From positions 28,729,419 through 28,793,418 of the forward strand of contig OZ020486.1 of NCBI GenBank assembly GCA_963971405.1: 64,000 nt of DNA, read 5' to 3'. Positions 48,583-60,713 of this stretch are shown here, piece after piece; the first letter of the stretch is position 1; each line of letters starts with the position of its first letter. This DNA is from Psococerastis gibbosa. Its lineage: Eukaryota > Arthropoda > Insecta > Psocodea > Psocidae. The notes below the pieces were generated by a model. It did no database searches, was not told where the DNA came from, and saw nothing but the letters and a program-made list of their open reading frames with translations. The position numbers were made by a program, and so were the translations under genes.

Positions 48583-50030
48583 AATCTAAGACTTAGTAGA
48601 CCGCGAGGTACCAAGTTTAACTAATTCTTTGGGTTAAAATGTAAAGAAGCCAGTGTTAAAATAGTACTTTGCATTCAAAAAATCTTTGTTTATATTCTTA
48701 ACCTCGGTACGCAATAAGTTAACTTGGTACTTCGTGCTCGGACTGCAAGAATGTTTTTAATAGGTAATAGGAAAGCTGTTGTATGCAGTATGGATTGCTG
48801 GTAGTAGTAGTGTACAGAATGTCACAAGACTGTAGACGGGGTTGCCCCACATTATCCGAATTTCTCTCCACTTTCGCGTATTGATTTCAATCTGGGTCAA
48901 GGAGGAGGTTTTTGGTTTTCCCAACCCTGTGTCTCTTTAACATCTTCTTCTCTTTTCTCATATTATAATAAGCCTAATCGTAGTCCATACTGTAGAGCAC
49001 ATTCTGCGAATCTTTCCAGTTTCCAAACTACAGCAAACTGCAAAGCATGCATGGAGCATTTCTGCAATTTTAACTTACTATCTGATCAAGATTGAAAGTT
49101 TCCCCTAAAGCAAGCATATACTGTACAAACGTATATAAGAGAATATAGCCTGTTTCAGAATAAACCTTAGTCTTAGTACTCCAATCCACGAAGGCACAGA
49201 GGCCACTGTACGCATGCTACTGTATATGCTCTCGGACCATTAATTATAAATAATGCAACACTGTTTATTGCAATATTTGCATATAGCCTAAACATATAGG
49301 CCTTCATTTATAAAAATGGAATAAAGTTTTGTTTCGTTATTTTTCAATTTCAATTTCAATCCAGTCATATGAAGTATACTCTAGTATAAAGTATTTCAAG
49401 CACCCTAGTGGCTAGTACTATTGTATAATTGGTTTTTAATCTCTCATACAATATTTAGAATATACAGCAGTAGGTAGCCTACCGGTAGAGAACTTTACAA
49501 GCCTATACTGAATATAAATACCCAGTACAGACGGAATCCATTGCTTGATGTCTTTGAGAGACATCGTGGTCTAGCGGAATGTCAGTAAGGATGCGAAACT
49601 CGAAAGTCCTCTAAACTAATTTAAATTGCTATAGTTGCATTACTGTATAGGTTAGCTAATTAGTATAGTCAATGGCGACAGCTACTGTACATCACGATGT
49701 CATATACTGTGGCCAGGTGGGGGATTAAGGGTTAGAACCCCCGGTCCCCCTGTTTGGAGTAATGGAAATTTAAGTCTTTAAAATCTAAACGTCCTAACCC
49801 TTCCGAGGGGGAAGGGAGTGGTTCCAAGTAACGCATGGACAGCATAAGCATAAGGCTAAACAGGCTCTGTGTACACGCAGACTATTTCAGGCGCAACCAC
49901 CTCCGAAAAAAATTCTAGCTACGGCCTCGAATTAAGTAGGTAGCCTTAGTGATCTGAAAAAATGAGTTAATGAACTAGGCATACCTTATCATCAGTTCGT
50001 ATGTGAAAGTTTCTAAATTGCACTTTACAG
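48583..50030. other. Intergenic DNA
   Basis: AT-rich. Contains the poly-C fragment at 49711 and nothing else recognisable. Confidence 0.5.
49711..49928. mobile_element. Possible hAT-like poly-C element, one end clear
   Basis: The right end CTAGCTACGGCCTCG resembles the GGCTACGGCCTTG end of the 15044 family. The left end is uncertain (CTGTGGCCAGG). Confidence 0.35.
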
Positions 50031-50220
50031 AAATGGTTGGGAGCTACAACTTGGAATGGAAAAAGCTGAGGGATACGGCACAGTTGCCGTGGCAAACTTC
50101 CAACATGCCGGATGCAGACCTCCATGAATATTACGTCTCCCGGCGAGAAATAAGTTTAGAGGCCCATTTGGTCCGATTCTGCCTAGGGGAGCCGATGTCT
50201 GTAGAAATGGTCCTGTACAG
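50031..50220 (+). other. Possible coding exon, unrecognised
   Basis: An acceptor-like CACTTTACAG precedes 50031 and AG|GTAGAC follows at 50220. Between them one frame is open for 62 codons (from MVGSYNLEWKKLRD to EMVLY) with balanced, charged composition and less AT than its surroundings. The SINE at 50249 follows immediately. I see no matching partner exon in phase, so this may be a pseudogene or chance. Confidence 0.3.
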
Positions 50221-50248
50221 GTAGACGCAAAACTATCGAATAGGCTCT

Positions 50249-50447
50249 GTATGGACATGTAGAGTAGTAGTACGGACTCTGACTTTCACCCGTAAGGTTG
50301 TTGGTTCGAGTCCCACATATGCCACATTTTCTTGCCATGCTTTGGAGGGCATGTAAAGCAGTCGGTCCCGTGCTTTCCTAGTTGAGTGTAAGAGAGGGCT
50401 TTATAGCCATAACTCCGCTAGGTTGGCTCAGTAATAAAGCAATAAGT
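50249..50447 (+). mobile_element. SINE family 1, copy 1c
   Basis: GGACATGTAGAGTAGTAGTA, GGTTGTTGGTTCGAGTCCC and the tail CCGCTAGGTTGGCTCAGTAA. Confidence 0.8.
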
Positions 50448-50639
50448 TATTTTTTATTTATTTCGCACAGGAAAATACTAATGATCAATGAGATCAAACG
50501 GCCGGCCAATCAAAACATTGGGTGTTAAAGTTATTTCTCATTGAGTATGAGTATACACGTACAGTATATACCTGTAGCATTACGGATCTATTTATCTATT
50601 CGAAAGAGATCCATTGATTTGTTTTAGTTATGGCACTTA

Positions 50640-51024
50640 GGCGCCCATTCCACCGACCGGCTAGGGCTATTTACAAAAACGGTGACGTGTTAGCAGACAT
50701 TCAAGACTTAGGTGGCGATTCCACCGATCTCGCATTGCAGAATGCAAATGAAATGTTTGTTTTCCTCTATGCCATAGTTAAAGTTGATCAATGATCATAG
50801 ACTAAAATCACAAACAAACAAACTAAAATTAAAAAATGGCTTCATGGGATATGTTAATTACAAACATTTTAATAGATTTCTAGAAAAAGAAAAACAAACA
50901 TTTCCGTCAATGTCATTTGCATTCTGCAATGCGAGATTGATGGAAACCCCGCCTAAGTCTTGAATGTCTGCTACCACGTCACCGTTTTTGTAAATAGCCC
51001 TAGCCGGTCGGTGGAATGGGCACC
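50640..51024. mobile_element. Variable-arm foldback 3, composite (385 bp)
   Basis: Same outer arms and same nested inner foldback as the 35642 element, but in the opposite orientation: the central core reads as the reverse complement of 35760-35920. Confidence 0.8.
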
Positions 51025-51396
51025 TAAAGGGACCTTACTGGTGTACACATCTAAATTTCACAAGAAACATTATGTATCGATTATATTTTTTGGGTCATTT
51101 TTCTTGAAAATTGAGCCTTTTTTATTTTTTTTATACCCTGAACCAAGTGAACTGAGTTTTGTTTACATTTACATGTGCACTTATACAGTATGAGAATTTA
51201 AAACTAATCGTCAGATTTCCGGATGAAACGCTTTTTGGGAAACTCTATTTTGTCGGATTTTTTTGGATATAGATAACAAATTGATACCTATTGAATACTT
51301 TTGTTAATTACGTAGATTTCTAAATTATCTTATTCTTTTTGGGAGCCGAAGTGTGGCCCCACAGCAATCCCCGCACCGCATTACGATCCGGGTCCG

Positions 51397-51562
51397 AAGT
51401 TTACAGTACCTACCGGTAACTTCACATTTCGCGCTCGCGGACATTTTACGCGCCACCGAAGGCATCATCAACAGACCTGACCTTGAGACTGATGAAGAAT
51501 TGTTGACTGAGCTGCTTGCAAATACAAGTGTTTTTGGACTGACTCACGCTACGGTACTTTAA
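51397..51562 (+). other. Possible coding exon or terminal exon, unrecognised
   Basis: A relatively GC-rich island follows TTTACAG. It reads through HFALADILRATEGI and DLETDEELLTELLANTS to a TAA. It looks like a helical acidic protein segment, but no family is recognised. Its phase does not join the candidate exon at 50031-50220. Confidence 0.28.
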
Positions 51563-52127
51563 TTACTAATTAGATCTATATTATCGGTAGCTTTCTTATC
51601 CTCCAATGTAGAGAGATGGGGACATAACATAGCTAGGTATCGCATGAAATTATTTCGCCGACAGTACTATGGTATTTGTACGTGTTGGATCGAATGGTAC
51701 ACTAACCAGAGGACATGGGTCAATCAACAACAATTAGAGGTGGTAAACAAATCCTAAGACACATTAACTTAACACACTCTTACCTTGTGGGAAAAGAAAT
51801 ATAGTCCCAAGGACAAACACCATCCAATCTTCGGGCTGCATTTTAATCACCAGTGCTTACTAGGTCTAAATGAACTAGGGTCACACGCACTATCTATGGG
51901 AATAACAAAAGCATGCAGGGCCTTTGGATTACGATAAAAGCAGAGACTAGACCCGCAACATAACACCCACACGGAAAGCCGCTTCACAACTGGTTGAAAT
52001 TTAGAAAATGGCACATGCTTCGCTGCTGCTGAGGGGAGCCGGCGAAGGCAGCGCTGTACGTTGCAGATCCGTGAACTATCTACTTATAAATATAATATCT
52101 ATATAGTATTTTATTCTATGAATGTTA

Positions 52128-52930
52128 TTGCTTTCCAATTTATACGTAGTATAATAAATAGTATAAGGAAAGCATTGTAATGGTCGAAATTTTCGATTCC
52201 GATATTTCAACGGAATTACACGTTTTGACGTCCCAGGAGCCCAAAAAAGTGATTTTTACGAAATGTCTATCTGTCTGTCTATTCATCTATTTCCGGGCAA
52301 ACTACTCGGCCGATTTTGATGAAATTTTGCATGTAGGTTCACAAAAATCATGCCTCGAAAAATTTTTTTTTTATTTTGGGCTAACTCAATTTAGAGGGGT
52401 TTTATTCTCAAAAAACTAAAAAAAAAACGCCTAAAAAATTATTTCTCAAAAGTGGCTCCAACGATTTCTTTTAAAATTCACATAGGCCTATATTGTATTG
52501 TAGTCGTTATTAATGTTAACAAAATGCGGGGGATCGCTTGCCCCTTGATAGTTTGCTTCTGGGGGTAAAAAAAAAAAAAAAACTAAATTTGAATGAAAAG
52601 TGACTAAAAAATAATGTTTCTGTGAGACCTTTCTATCGATGATTTCTACCTTCAGGCATGTTTTAGTTTAGGTGTTAAATTGAGTAACGAAACCGGACAG
52701 GTTGCTTTCCCAAAAATCTATTTGGTTTGTGCAAAAAAAAAAAAAAAAAAAAAAATGAAAATTCACGCTCAAATGCATTGCGTGCCCTTCAGGTGGACAC
52801 CCCCCCCCCCCCCCCGAGATGTCCGAAATTTAACTATAGGAAAATTATTTACCATGAAAGTACTCATTTTCTCTATCTACTAATTGATAAATTGGAAAGC
52901 ATGTTCGAGTAAACTCGGACCGGTTCTTTT
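52128..52930 (+). mobile_element. HINE copy F
   Basis: Near-complete. The region of the CRE-like site is deleted, but the C-run and 3' hairpin remain. It carries long A-runs at 52566 and 52733. Confidence 0.78.
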
Positions 52931-52999
52931 CATAGGCTACTGTCTCTTCCACTTCATTAGAAATGTGGCCCGTTATTGGGCTTTATAAATAAATAATGA

Positions 53000-53191
53000 C
53001 TTTTTGTTTTATTACTAAGCCAACCTACTACTTAGCGGAGTTAAGGCAATAAAGCCCTTTCTTGCATTCAACTAGGAAGGCCCGGGACCGCCTGCTTTAC
53101 ATGCCCAGAAAATGTAGCCAGTATGGGACTCAGACCAACAACCTTTCGGGTGAAAGTCGGAGTCCTTACCACTAATCTACATGTCCTGACT
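53000..53191 (-). mobile_element. SINE family 1, copy 1d
   Basis: Full-length, with a small CTACTTAG insertion near the tail and a slightly degraded B box. Confidence 0.78.
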
Positions 53192-54139
53192 TGTCCTGGT
53201 TTTCTTACTGCTTATAGCATAGGCTAGCTTTTTTTTTTAGCGAGACTCCGATGAGTCCGATAATTTTATCCCAATTAAATTTAAAGGTCAAATTTGTCTT
53301 TTATCGGTACGGTACCTACTGCAAAGTATGGGACATATCATACCGTACTGCGGCAGTATTTTTTTCAGACTGGCAAGGAGTACGGTTATTTTAAGTTCGC
53401 TTAAAATTCAGTGGGTTGAGAACTAGATCCACCACGGGTGCGTTATATTTTGGCCACCCCTGGATGGGGTTTGGCTTCTAACGGTGGTAGGTATCAATCA
53501 AGGCTCTAGTGGAGTATAGTCACCAGTGATTTCATGTTACCAAGCTCATTGTAAGTATAGTGTAGGTCTGGCGAGATCCAATTCTTCTATAAAATAATTA
53601 GGCCTAGGCCCTATGCAGATTTTGCAAGATTAAAAACACTCCCTGTGACTAAAGCCATAATGTAAGATTTATATTAATTTATGTATATAATATAAATATT
53701 AATTAGGTAATATCTTAATGAGAATAACCTTTGCATACCTACTTCGAGCTACCCGAACGCGGTTCGTGAACGTTATTACCAAATCTAGGATTTGGAGGGC
53801 AGAGTTAAACGCGCAACAACCACTATGTCCACAATATGCTTTTTACCTTTCCCATCTTTGAATGTTCTCTCGTTAGGTACCAATTCTCATGTAATGTTGA
53901 CACGATGTTACGGATATAATTACATCTCAATTTAAAGAGGATTTGGCGCGTAGATGTTGTTTTGATATTTGGTGCTGTAATTCTTTAATGAACTTAAAGG
54001 ACAGATTTCAAAATAGTTTGTTGACAAGGAATGACCGTTATTTTTGACGTGACAACGTCTAATACATTGATGAGCGCCAGCAGGAATACTAGGTGCATGT
54101 ACGAAAAAATTTAACGCGGGTCTGGTGACGTCGGTCGCT
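53192..54139. other. Intergenic DNA
   Basis: No gene or repeat recognised. Confidence 0.5.
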
Positions 54140-54950
54140 GACGCGGGTTTTGGGCAGATGTAGAAGACTTATCTCAATTATACCCATGTCTTCGTCTATT
54201 CTTCCTCTTTCAGGCCATGCTATATTTGTTGAGCTAGGGCAAGGGGTTCGACTTTTGGGGGCGGAAACGTGAGGAGGTGCGCTCAAATTTTGCGCGAATT
54301 TGCTGATTTTCATCGAAAATAGGTCTTTTTCGGCCGCGTTTTTGGGGGTATCAATTTGAAAACTTCAAACTACTTTAGTTCTTTTCCACCTTCATTACTC
54401 TTTCCAGACATATATTCAGTTTTACTATCCGTCTCTTCATTGAGGCTCAGGTGAGTTATTAAGCCATCACTGTTTCGGCGGTTCAAACAGGTTCAAAGGG
54501 TACCTACTTTAGAATTTACATGCATAGAGTAAAAAAATTTCACAGCCTGCAATTTTCAACCGAAATTAATTTTTAATGTCTCATTAGAAGCAGTATGAAT
54601 TAAGGTTTCAAACGAGTATAAATACATATTTTCAAATTCACCCCTTAAACACGAGTGGAACACAAAATTTCTAAAAAATGACGCGAAAAAATTCATTTCC
54701 AGCAATCCCTTTGTATTGCATGGGTAGGTTTAAAGCAATTTTTTGGGCCGATGTGGAAGGCTTATCTTAATTTAAATTATACCCATGTCTTCATCTATTC
54801 TTCTTCTTTCAGGCCATGCTATATTTGTGGTGATCAAGCAAGGGGTTTGGCATTGGGAGTGTGAAACGTCAGGGGGTGCGCACGAAATTCAAACTACTTA
54901 AGGGCTTTTCCACATTTCTTTCTCTTTCCGGCCATATATATTACATAATA
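54140..54950 (+). repeat. Direct duplication, ~200-270 bp units ~600 bp apart
   Basis: ATACCCATGTCTTCGTCTAT and TTTCAGGCCATGCTATATTT occur at 54180-54230 and again at 54780-54830. Flanking words (AAACTAC, TTTTCCAC, CTCTTTCC) also repeat in order. Confidence 0.55.
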
Positions 54951-55170
54951 TATATATCGTATAATATTTAAGTACCCTAAGAATTAGTGATTTAGGCGTT
55001 GTCACGCTATCGTCCGTAAACCGACTTTGCAACCGGCTTATAGACAAGTGACAACCAATTTTTTTAGATCATTAATTAATTTGCTGATCCACAGCCCCAA
55101 AGATATGAAAGTCATCAGATGAAAAATTCATAAAATATTCAATGCACTTTATCGGGTGTCATTCTTATTT

Positions 55171-55988
55171 TTGCTTTCCAATTTATGCGTAGTATAAGGA
55201 AAGCTTTGTGACGGTCGAAATTTTTGATTCCGAGATTTCAACGGATTTACACGTTTTGAGGTCCCAGGAACCCAAAAAAGTGGTTTTTACGAAATGTCTG
55301 TCTGTACGTCGATTTCCGGGCAAACTACTCGGTCGATCTTGATGAAATTCGGCATGTAGGTTCACAAAAATCATACCTCGGAACCATTTTTTTTATTTGG
55401 GGCTAACTTAATTTGGGGAGTTTTATTCTCAAAAAACTCCAAAAAAACGTCTAAAAAATTTATTTCTCAAAAACGGCTCCAACGATTTCTTTTAAATTCA
55501 CATATATTGTAGTCGTTATTAATATTAACGAAATGCGTGGGGTCGCTTGCCCCTTGATAGGTTGCTTCTGGGGGTAAAAAAATAAAAATAACTAAATTTT
55601 AATGAAAAATGACTAAAAAATAATTTTTCTGCGAAACCTTTCTATCGATGATTTCTACCTTCAGGCATGTTTTAGGTGTTAAATTGAGTAACGAAACCGG
55701 ACAGGTTGCTTTCCCAGAAAAGTATTTGGTTTTGTAAAAAAAAATGATAGAAAATTCACGCTCAAATGCATTGCGTGCCCTGCCAGTATTGCTGTGTGGT
55801 AATGTGTTCGTCTGACCTATCTAGAATTTACCTCACCTCCAGTGACGTCAGGTGGACAACCCCCCCCCCCCCCCAGATATCGGAAATTTAACCATAGGAA
55901 AATTATTTACCATGAAATTACTCATTTTCTCTATCTACTAATTTTTATAAATTGGAAAGCATGTTCGAGTAAACTCGGACCGGTTCTT
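55171..55988 (+). mobile_element. HINE copy G
   Basis: Full-length, with a short GTCT tract, TGACGTCA and a C-run of about 16. Confidence 0.8.
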
Positions 55989-56438
55989 CAGAAGTGATAT
56001 TAATTCAGATGAGCAAATTTAAATTTTCTTTGAAAACTATTTACCGGACCACTTACGTCTTAAAACAGAAGACTAGAATTTCACGTAATGTCAAGTACAT
56101 GGAAAAATGGCAGCACCACAAAATGAACAATACCAGCTATGATATTGTGTATGAAGTAGTCATCTTCAACTTGGATATACCGAATGTTTATGACTTACGC
56201 AGTAAATTAAACAAAAAAATAGAAAGTGACTGATTTTTTTTTCGTTCCATATCCTGTTAATAGAAAATGAAAAAAAAACTACTCCATAAGAAGATATTCA
56301 CATTTAATTGCCTACCGTAATTCTTATAAAAATTGAACAAATTGAATCCATCAATTTTACTGTAGAATTTTAGAAACGGTAACAATGGCAATGCATATAA
56401 TTGAACAATTAGATACGTACATCCATCAATAATAATTA

Positions 56439-56974
56439 CAGTGCTCATAATAATAGGGACACTTCGAATTTTTCAATTTTTTTTTTTAAACCCATTAAGA
56501 TACCACAATTATAGTCAGCAGTAGTTGACGGCTTGGTTATCTGAATATTTTGTGTGAGTTTGGTTAAAAAGTATCAAGAACTTAAAGCGTTCAAGATTTT
56601 TTTTAAATTTTCGCTGGTCATAATAATAAGGACGCGAGTCTAGTTTTTGTTTTTATTTAAGCCAAAAACAAAGAAAATTTAAAAATCTGCCCAAGGCCTC
56701 TTGCCACTTAAAATCTCAAGATATTTTGAGAAAATGGGCCGTATGAAACATTGCTCTGATGATGAAAGAAGAATTATCTGCGGCTTGCGGAAGAAAGGGT
56801 TTAGCATAAGAAAAATATGTCCCTATTATTATGACCAACGTATTTTTGAAAATCTTCATTAGATTCTCACGTTCTTGGGCAATTGGGATGAAATTTACAC
56901 AGCATATCAAACTTCTTGCCATTTTGGAGATTTTAGGAAAATTCACTGTGTCCCTATTATAATGAGCAACACTG
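56439..56974 (+). mobile_element. Tc1/mariner deletion derivative with IR/DR ends
   Basis: TA flanks both ends. The outer repeat CAGTGCTCATAATAATAG is mirrored as CTATTATAATGAGCAACACTG, and each has an inner copy (56614 and 56816), the IR/DR arrangement of Tc1-like elements. Confidence 0.8.
56734..56862 (+). pseudogene. Tc1-type transposase N-terminal fragment
   Basis: MGRMKHCSDDERRIICGLRK and KGFSIRKI is the first helix-turn-helix of a Tc1/mariner transposase. The frame then runs into the inner terminal repeat and stops, so the DDE catalytic domain is missing. Confidence 0.75.
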
Positions 56975-56987
56975 TATATGACATGAG

Positions 56988-57173
56988 CAGGGCTGCCAGA
57001 TCCAGCGAAGTTAAAAAAACCGGACAAGAGCTCAAAAGTAATTTTACCTAGTGTCAGTTTTTTCTGAGACTCCAATTTTACCAAGTTAATTTTGAAATTT
57101 TTGTTAAAAAAAGCACAAATTTAAATTAAAAAACCGGACTGTCCGGCCGAAAACCGGACATCTGGCAGCCATG
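56988..57173. mobile_element. hAT-like foldback, 186 bp
   Basis: Ends CAGGGCTGCCAGAT / ATCTGGCAGCCATG with 8-base flanks GACATGAG / GACATGTG (7 of 8). ACCGGAC words recur inside. Confidence 0.72.
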
Positions 57174-58214
57174 GACATGTGCTAAACAATAACTGAAAAG
57201 CACTATGGCATGATAGCCAATAACAAAGAATAGTGAGCCGGGTAGTCAGATTTTCCAAGCCAGAGCGCAGGGAAAGTTATATGAAAATGATGGTGCCATA
57301 ATACAGTTCTCTTTTAACGGAGCAGGCGTCAGAGACATTCATAAAATTGTTTAATGCTAATAATATGAGGCGGGACAATTAAGTAACGAGACTGGTCCAC
57401 CTCACTCAGCTGACTCACATCGACCTGAGCTGCAACTTTTACACAAGTTACTTTGATATCCCAGCACTACATCTTCTCGCAGTTTCCAGTTGATGCTACC
57501 TTTATTTTTTTGTAGCATAAGAAAAGGGAACCACTACTCGCCACCTTCCTGGAGTGTGCCTTTCCGCATTCTAATGCTTATAAATATGTTCCCATCCATC
57601 TTTTGACTTCAAGTGCAGATAATCATTACACAAAGACAGTATGTTCTTTCAGTTCTCTCTATGAAAGATGGTTACAGTATTAAATGCGACACATTGATAA
57701 AAATTTTCGAAGGCATTGTGTGGGTGGTTGTTTCGCTATGTGGAATAACCGGTGTGATTAAGTCTCTCTCATGAACATTTGACGATTGTCTGAATACAGT
57801 TAGGTTGATTTTTTTACACAACTCTACGATTTATTTTCAGTTGCCGTCTTGGGCATTAGTGAGCGTTTTTTCGTCTTCGCGCCACTTTCTTTCGTCAATC
57901 GATGTTCGAAAACAAACACAAGAGCTGTGAATCTATAGGACATTAGTGCAGACATATCAAAGTGACGTGCGAATATTACAGCTCCCAGGCCGATGTGAGA
58001 CAGCTGTATAAGGTGACTTGTCTCTTACTTAATTGTCGCTCCTTGTATACGTAATAGTTAGATAAATCTTCAGTTTGAAATGCCAGGTTTTCAGTGGTTT
58101 CCACCGTAACGGAGTAACGCACACGGCACAATCCACCACGCAGTTACTACAAAAATGAAGTCGGACAGAATTCATCATAAAGTAAAAAGTAAAAAAGTAA
58201 ATTCGTGTCGGGGT
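57174..58214. other. Intergenic DNA
   Basis: No supported feature. Confidence 0.5.
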
Positions 58215-58434
58215 GGTACTACCCGTGGTACAGGAGTTTTCAGGTTGCATCAACAGCCTCCTGTTTAACCTATCGACAGTCAGGGAAGACCGCCGGCTTT
58301 ACATGCCCTCCGAAGCATGGTAGTCAGAAGATAAATAATTGTACCACTAGAAAATTTTGGCATTCGGGTGGGACTCGAACCAGTCACCTTCTGGATGATA
58401 GTCCGAGTCGTTACCTCTACGCCATTCTGACTAC
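58215..58434 (-). mobile_element. SINE family 1, diverged copy 1e
   Basis: On the minus strand: AATGGCGTAGAGGTAACGAC and GGTTCGAGTCCCACCCG (good A and B boxes), and GGCATGTAAAGCCGGCGGTC. The tail differs from the other copies. Confidence 0.65.
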
Positions 58435-58599
58435 ATCATAAATCAATCCATCATAAATTAGGCTTGGCAAACATAAGGAAAATACCTGCGATTTGCGGTT
58501 AACTGATAGCTGCTTTCGTGGCTTCGCGTTTAAAATTTCACAAGCGCGCTCTAATTACTTTGGGCCCGCAATTACGATTGCACAATCTCCATTCTACGA

Positions 58600-58815
58600 C
58601 GATTTTTTGTAAATCTACATGGCCAATTTCATCAAATTATATCGAGTATGGTAAGGCCCCAAATCGAGTTACAGACAGACAGACCGGCAGAAAGACATAG
58701 AATAAGAAACACTTATTTGTGTTCCTGGACCTATAAACGTGTAAATCCGTCAATATCTCGACATTTTGACCGTCACAAAGCATTCCTTATACTTATGTAT
58801 AAATAGGGAAGCCAA
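58600..58815 (-). repeat. Diverged HINE 5' relic
   Basis: GGTCCAGGAACACAAATAAG, a CTGTCTGTCTGTAAC tract and AATTTGATGAAATTGGCC on the minus strand. Confidence 0.55.
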
Positions 58816-59034
58816 TATTTGTAAATGCAATGTCAGTTGACACAATAATTGACAGTTACTGGTCAACATTTACAATATCATAGTTACAGGCTACCTGGCT
58901 ACGACAAAATACCTAACAGACAATAGCTAACAGTAAAAGTATTAGTGTGCTAACAATGAAGAAAATAACGGAAGAGAGCAAGGTTACTAACAGGCCTATC
59001 CTAAACTACTGGTGGTCAGTCTTCCATTAAGTTC

Positions 59035-59215
59035 TTAAAGAGACAATCGGACACCTCCACAGTAGGTTTTTTTTTTTTTAAATGTAATAATACCTAATTT
59101 CACACGAAACAATGAGATGTCATAAAGTAGAAGAAATTTAGAGGAACATTTCTATTACTTTATGACTCTACGCTCGATATTTTCGGTAAATTTTTTACAC
59201 CCATAAACCTTTTCC
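59035..59215. repeat. Relic of TTAA MITE T2
   Basis: TTAAAGAGACAATCGGACACC and a small internal foldback (GTCATAAAGTAGAAG / CTATTACTTTATGAC) match T2. The right end is degraded. Confidence 0.5.
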
Positions 59216-59364
59216 TCCACCGGTTGAAACAAGTACAGCACATTTAATGAAACAGAGCCAATGTTTTGTTGATCAATTGGTACTGGGGTTCTTACTTACA
59301 ATGCTGATGGTCCGAATAAATTTAATGGTTTTACTGGTTTGAGGCTTAGTGTTTTTTTATAAAA

Positions 59365-59600
59365 TTTCTATATGTCTGTACAGCAAAAATACGCAATGGA
59401 TTTTGATTAAATTTCACATGTTGATTTACGAAAATATAATCTGGATTCTTTGTAATTTTGGATTAAACCAAAAATGGTAGAATTTTTTACTCCAATAACT
59501 TTATATATTTTTAAGACAAATAACGCATGTGGGCCTTACTTGACATTTTGTTTCATCGGTTCAATTTTGACTAAAGTTTCTTTTGTTGCATCTTAAGTTC
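59365..59600 (+). repeat. Very diverged HINE-like core
   Basis: TTTTGATTAAATTTCACATG followed by TTGATTTACGAAAATATAAT keeps the register of the HINE core TTTTGATGAAATTCGGCATG and GGTTCACAAAAATCAT, with a preceding ATGTCTGT. Low identity. Confidence 0.35.
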
Positions 59601-60366
59601 AGGCATGTGTACGTAAAATAGAATAGCAAACCATATCAGGTTGAACTGCCAAGGATGTTTTTGAAGAGGAAATAATCCAGGAAAATATTCTTAAACGCTG
59701 TGCGCCCAACTAATGATTCATTTCAAAAGGAAAATCATTACCTTCCCATGCATGTCCATTAAATAATACAATAAGGGCCTTCACAATGTCGGGAGTTATC
59801 GAGTTAGAAATTTTATCCAAGTTAACACAATCGTGAGTGGACCTCGGGGTGAGTTATTATACTAAATCAAAAATATTTAACGAAATGACGCAATAAATAT
59901 TAGAAATTGATACATTAACAAATACTCATCACGTGTTTCAAATCAACCGACAGCAAGAAATATGGCGGCAGTCAAACAACTGTCGATAGCAGCGCTACCT
60001 AAATAACACGGTTTAACAACGCCTGAAGTGCGTTTCGATAACACTCTGGTTAGCTTGGTTATCGGGTTCCACGATTGTTAACTTGATATAACACACTCAA
60101 CTAGGGATAACTCGGTAACCCCGACATTTTGACGACCCCTATTGTTTTATCCATGTTGTATCATTCTGATTAATTGGCCTAGGGTAAGTTCTTCAAAGAA
60201 ATAAATCCATTGGAAAATAATATACTGTATATCGGAGCCACCCCAAAATAGAAAAGGGAAACATGTACGAGCTGGCTCGTACTACGAAGTTCTTTGAAAT
60301 GCGAGCCAAAACCAAAGTCAGGTTTTTGTTTCAACTTGCCTTGCATGACCCAAAACCGGTTTATAA
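59601..60366. other. Intergenic DNA downstream of the CaaX-protein gene
   Basis: No feature supported; may include the 3' end of that transcription unit. Confidence 0.4.
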
Positions 60367-60372
60367 TTTATT
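60367..60372 (-). terminator. Candidate poly(A) signal of the CaaX-protein gene
   Basis: First AATAAA on the minus strand after the stop codon, about 340 bases downstream. Plausible for a modest 3' untranslated region but not unique in such AT-rich DNA. Confidence 0.3.
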
Positions 60373-60713
60373 GGGCTATGTTGCAGTTTTAATAGTCTTT
60401 TGAACCCTTTCAACTCGCTCGAATGTGCCCTTCTAGCTTATTAAAACATTTATCAAACATTAATATAGGTTTGTGACTTTCCAGTTAATAAATCGGCGAG
60501 CGGAATCTCTCCTCCACTCATGGGTATGAAAGTGATAAGAAATCAGATTGTGTGCACTAATGCGCTCATATAACGGTTAGTAAATAATAACTAATAATAA
60601 CGAACCCAAGACGGTCAACAATTTAGCACATAATATGTCGTAGAAACGCAGACAATCTTTCAATTCTACACTACGTTACCAACCTATTTTTTCCATCAAA
60701 ATTCCTTAAAAAG

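Noticed and set aside
56716..57084. 122-codon minus-strand frame
   Set aside because: Spans a Tc1 derivative, the gap and part of a hAT element; antisense to the transposase fragment.
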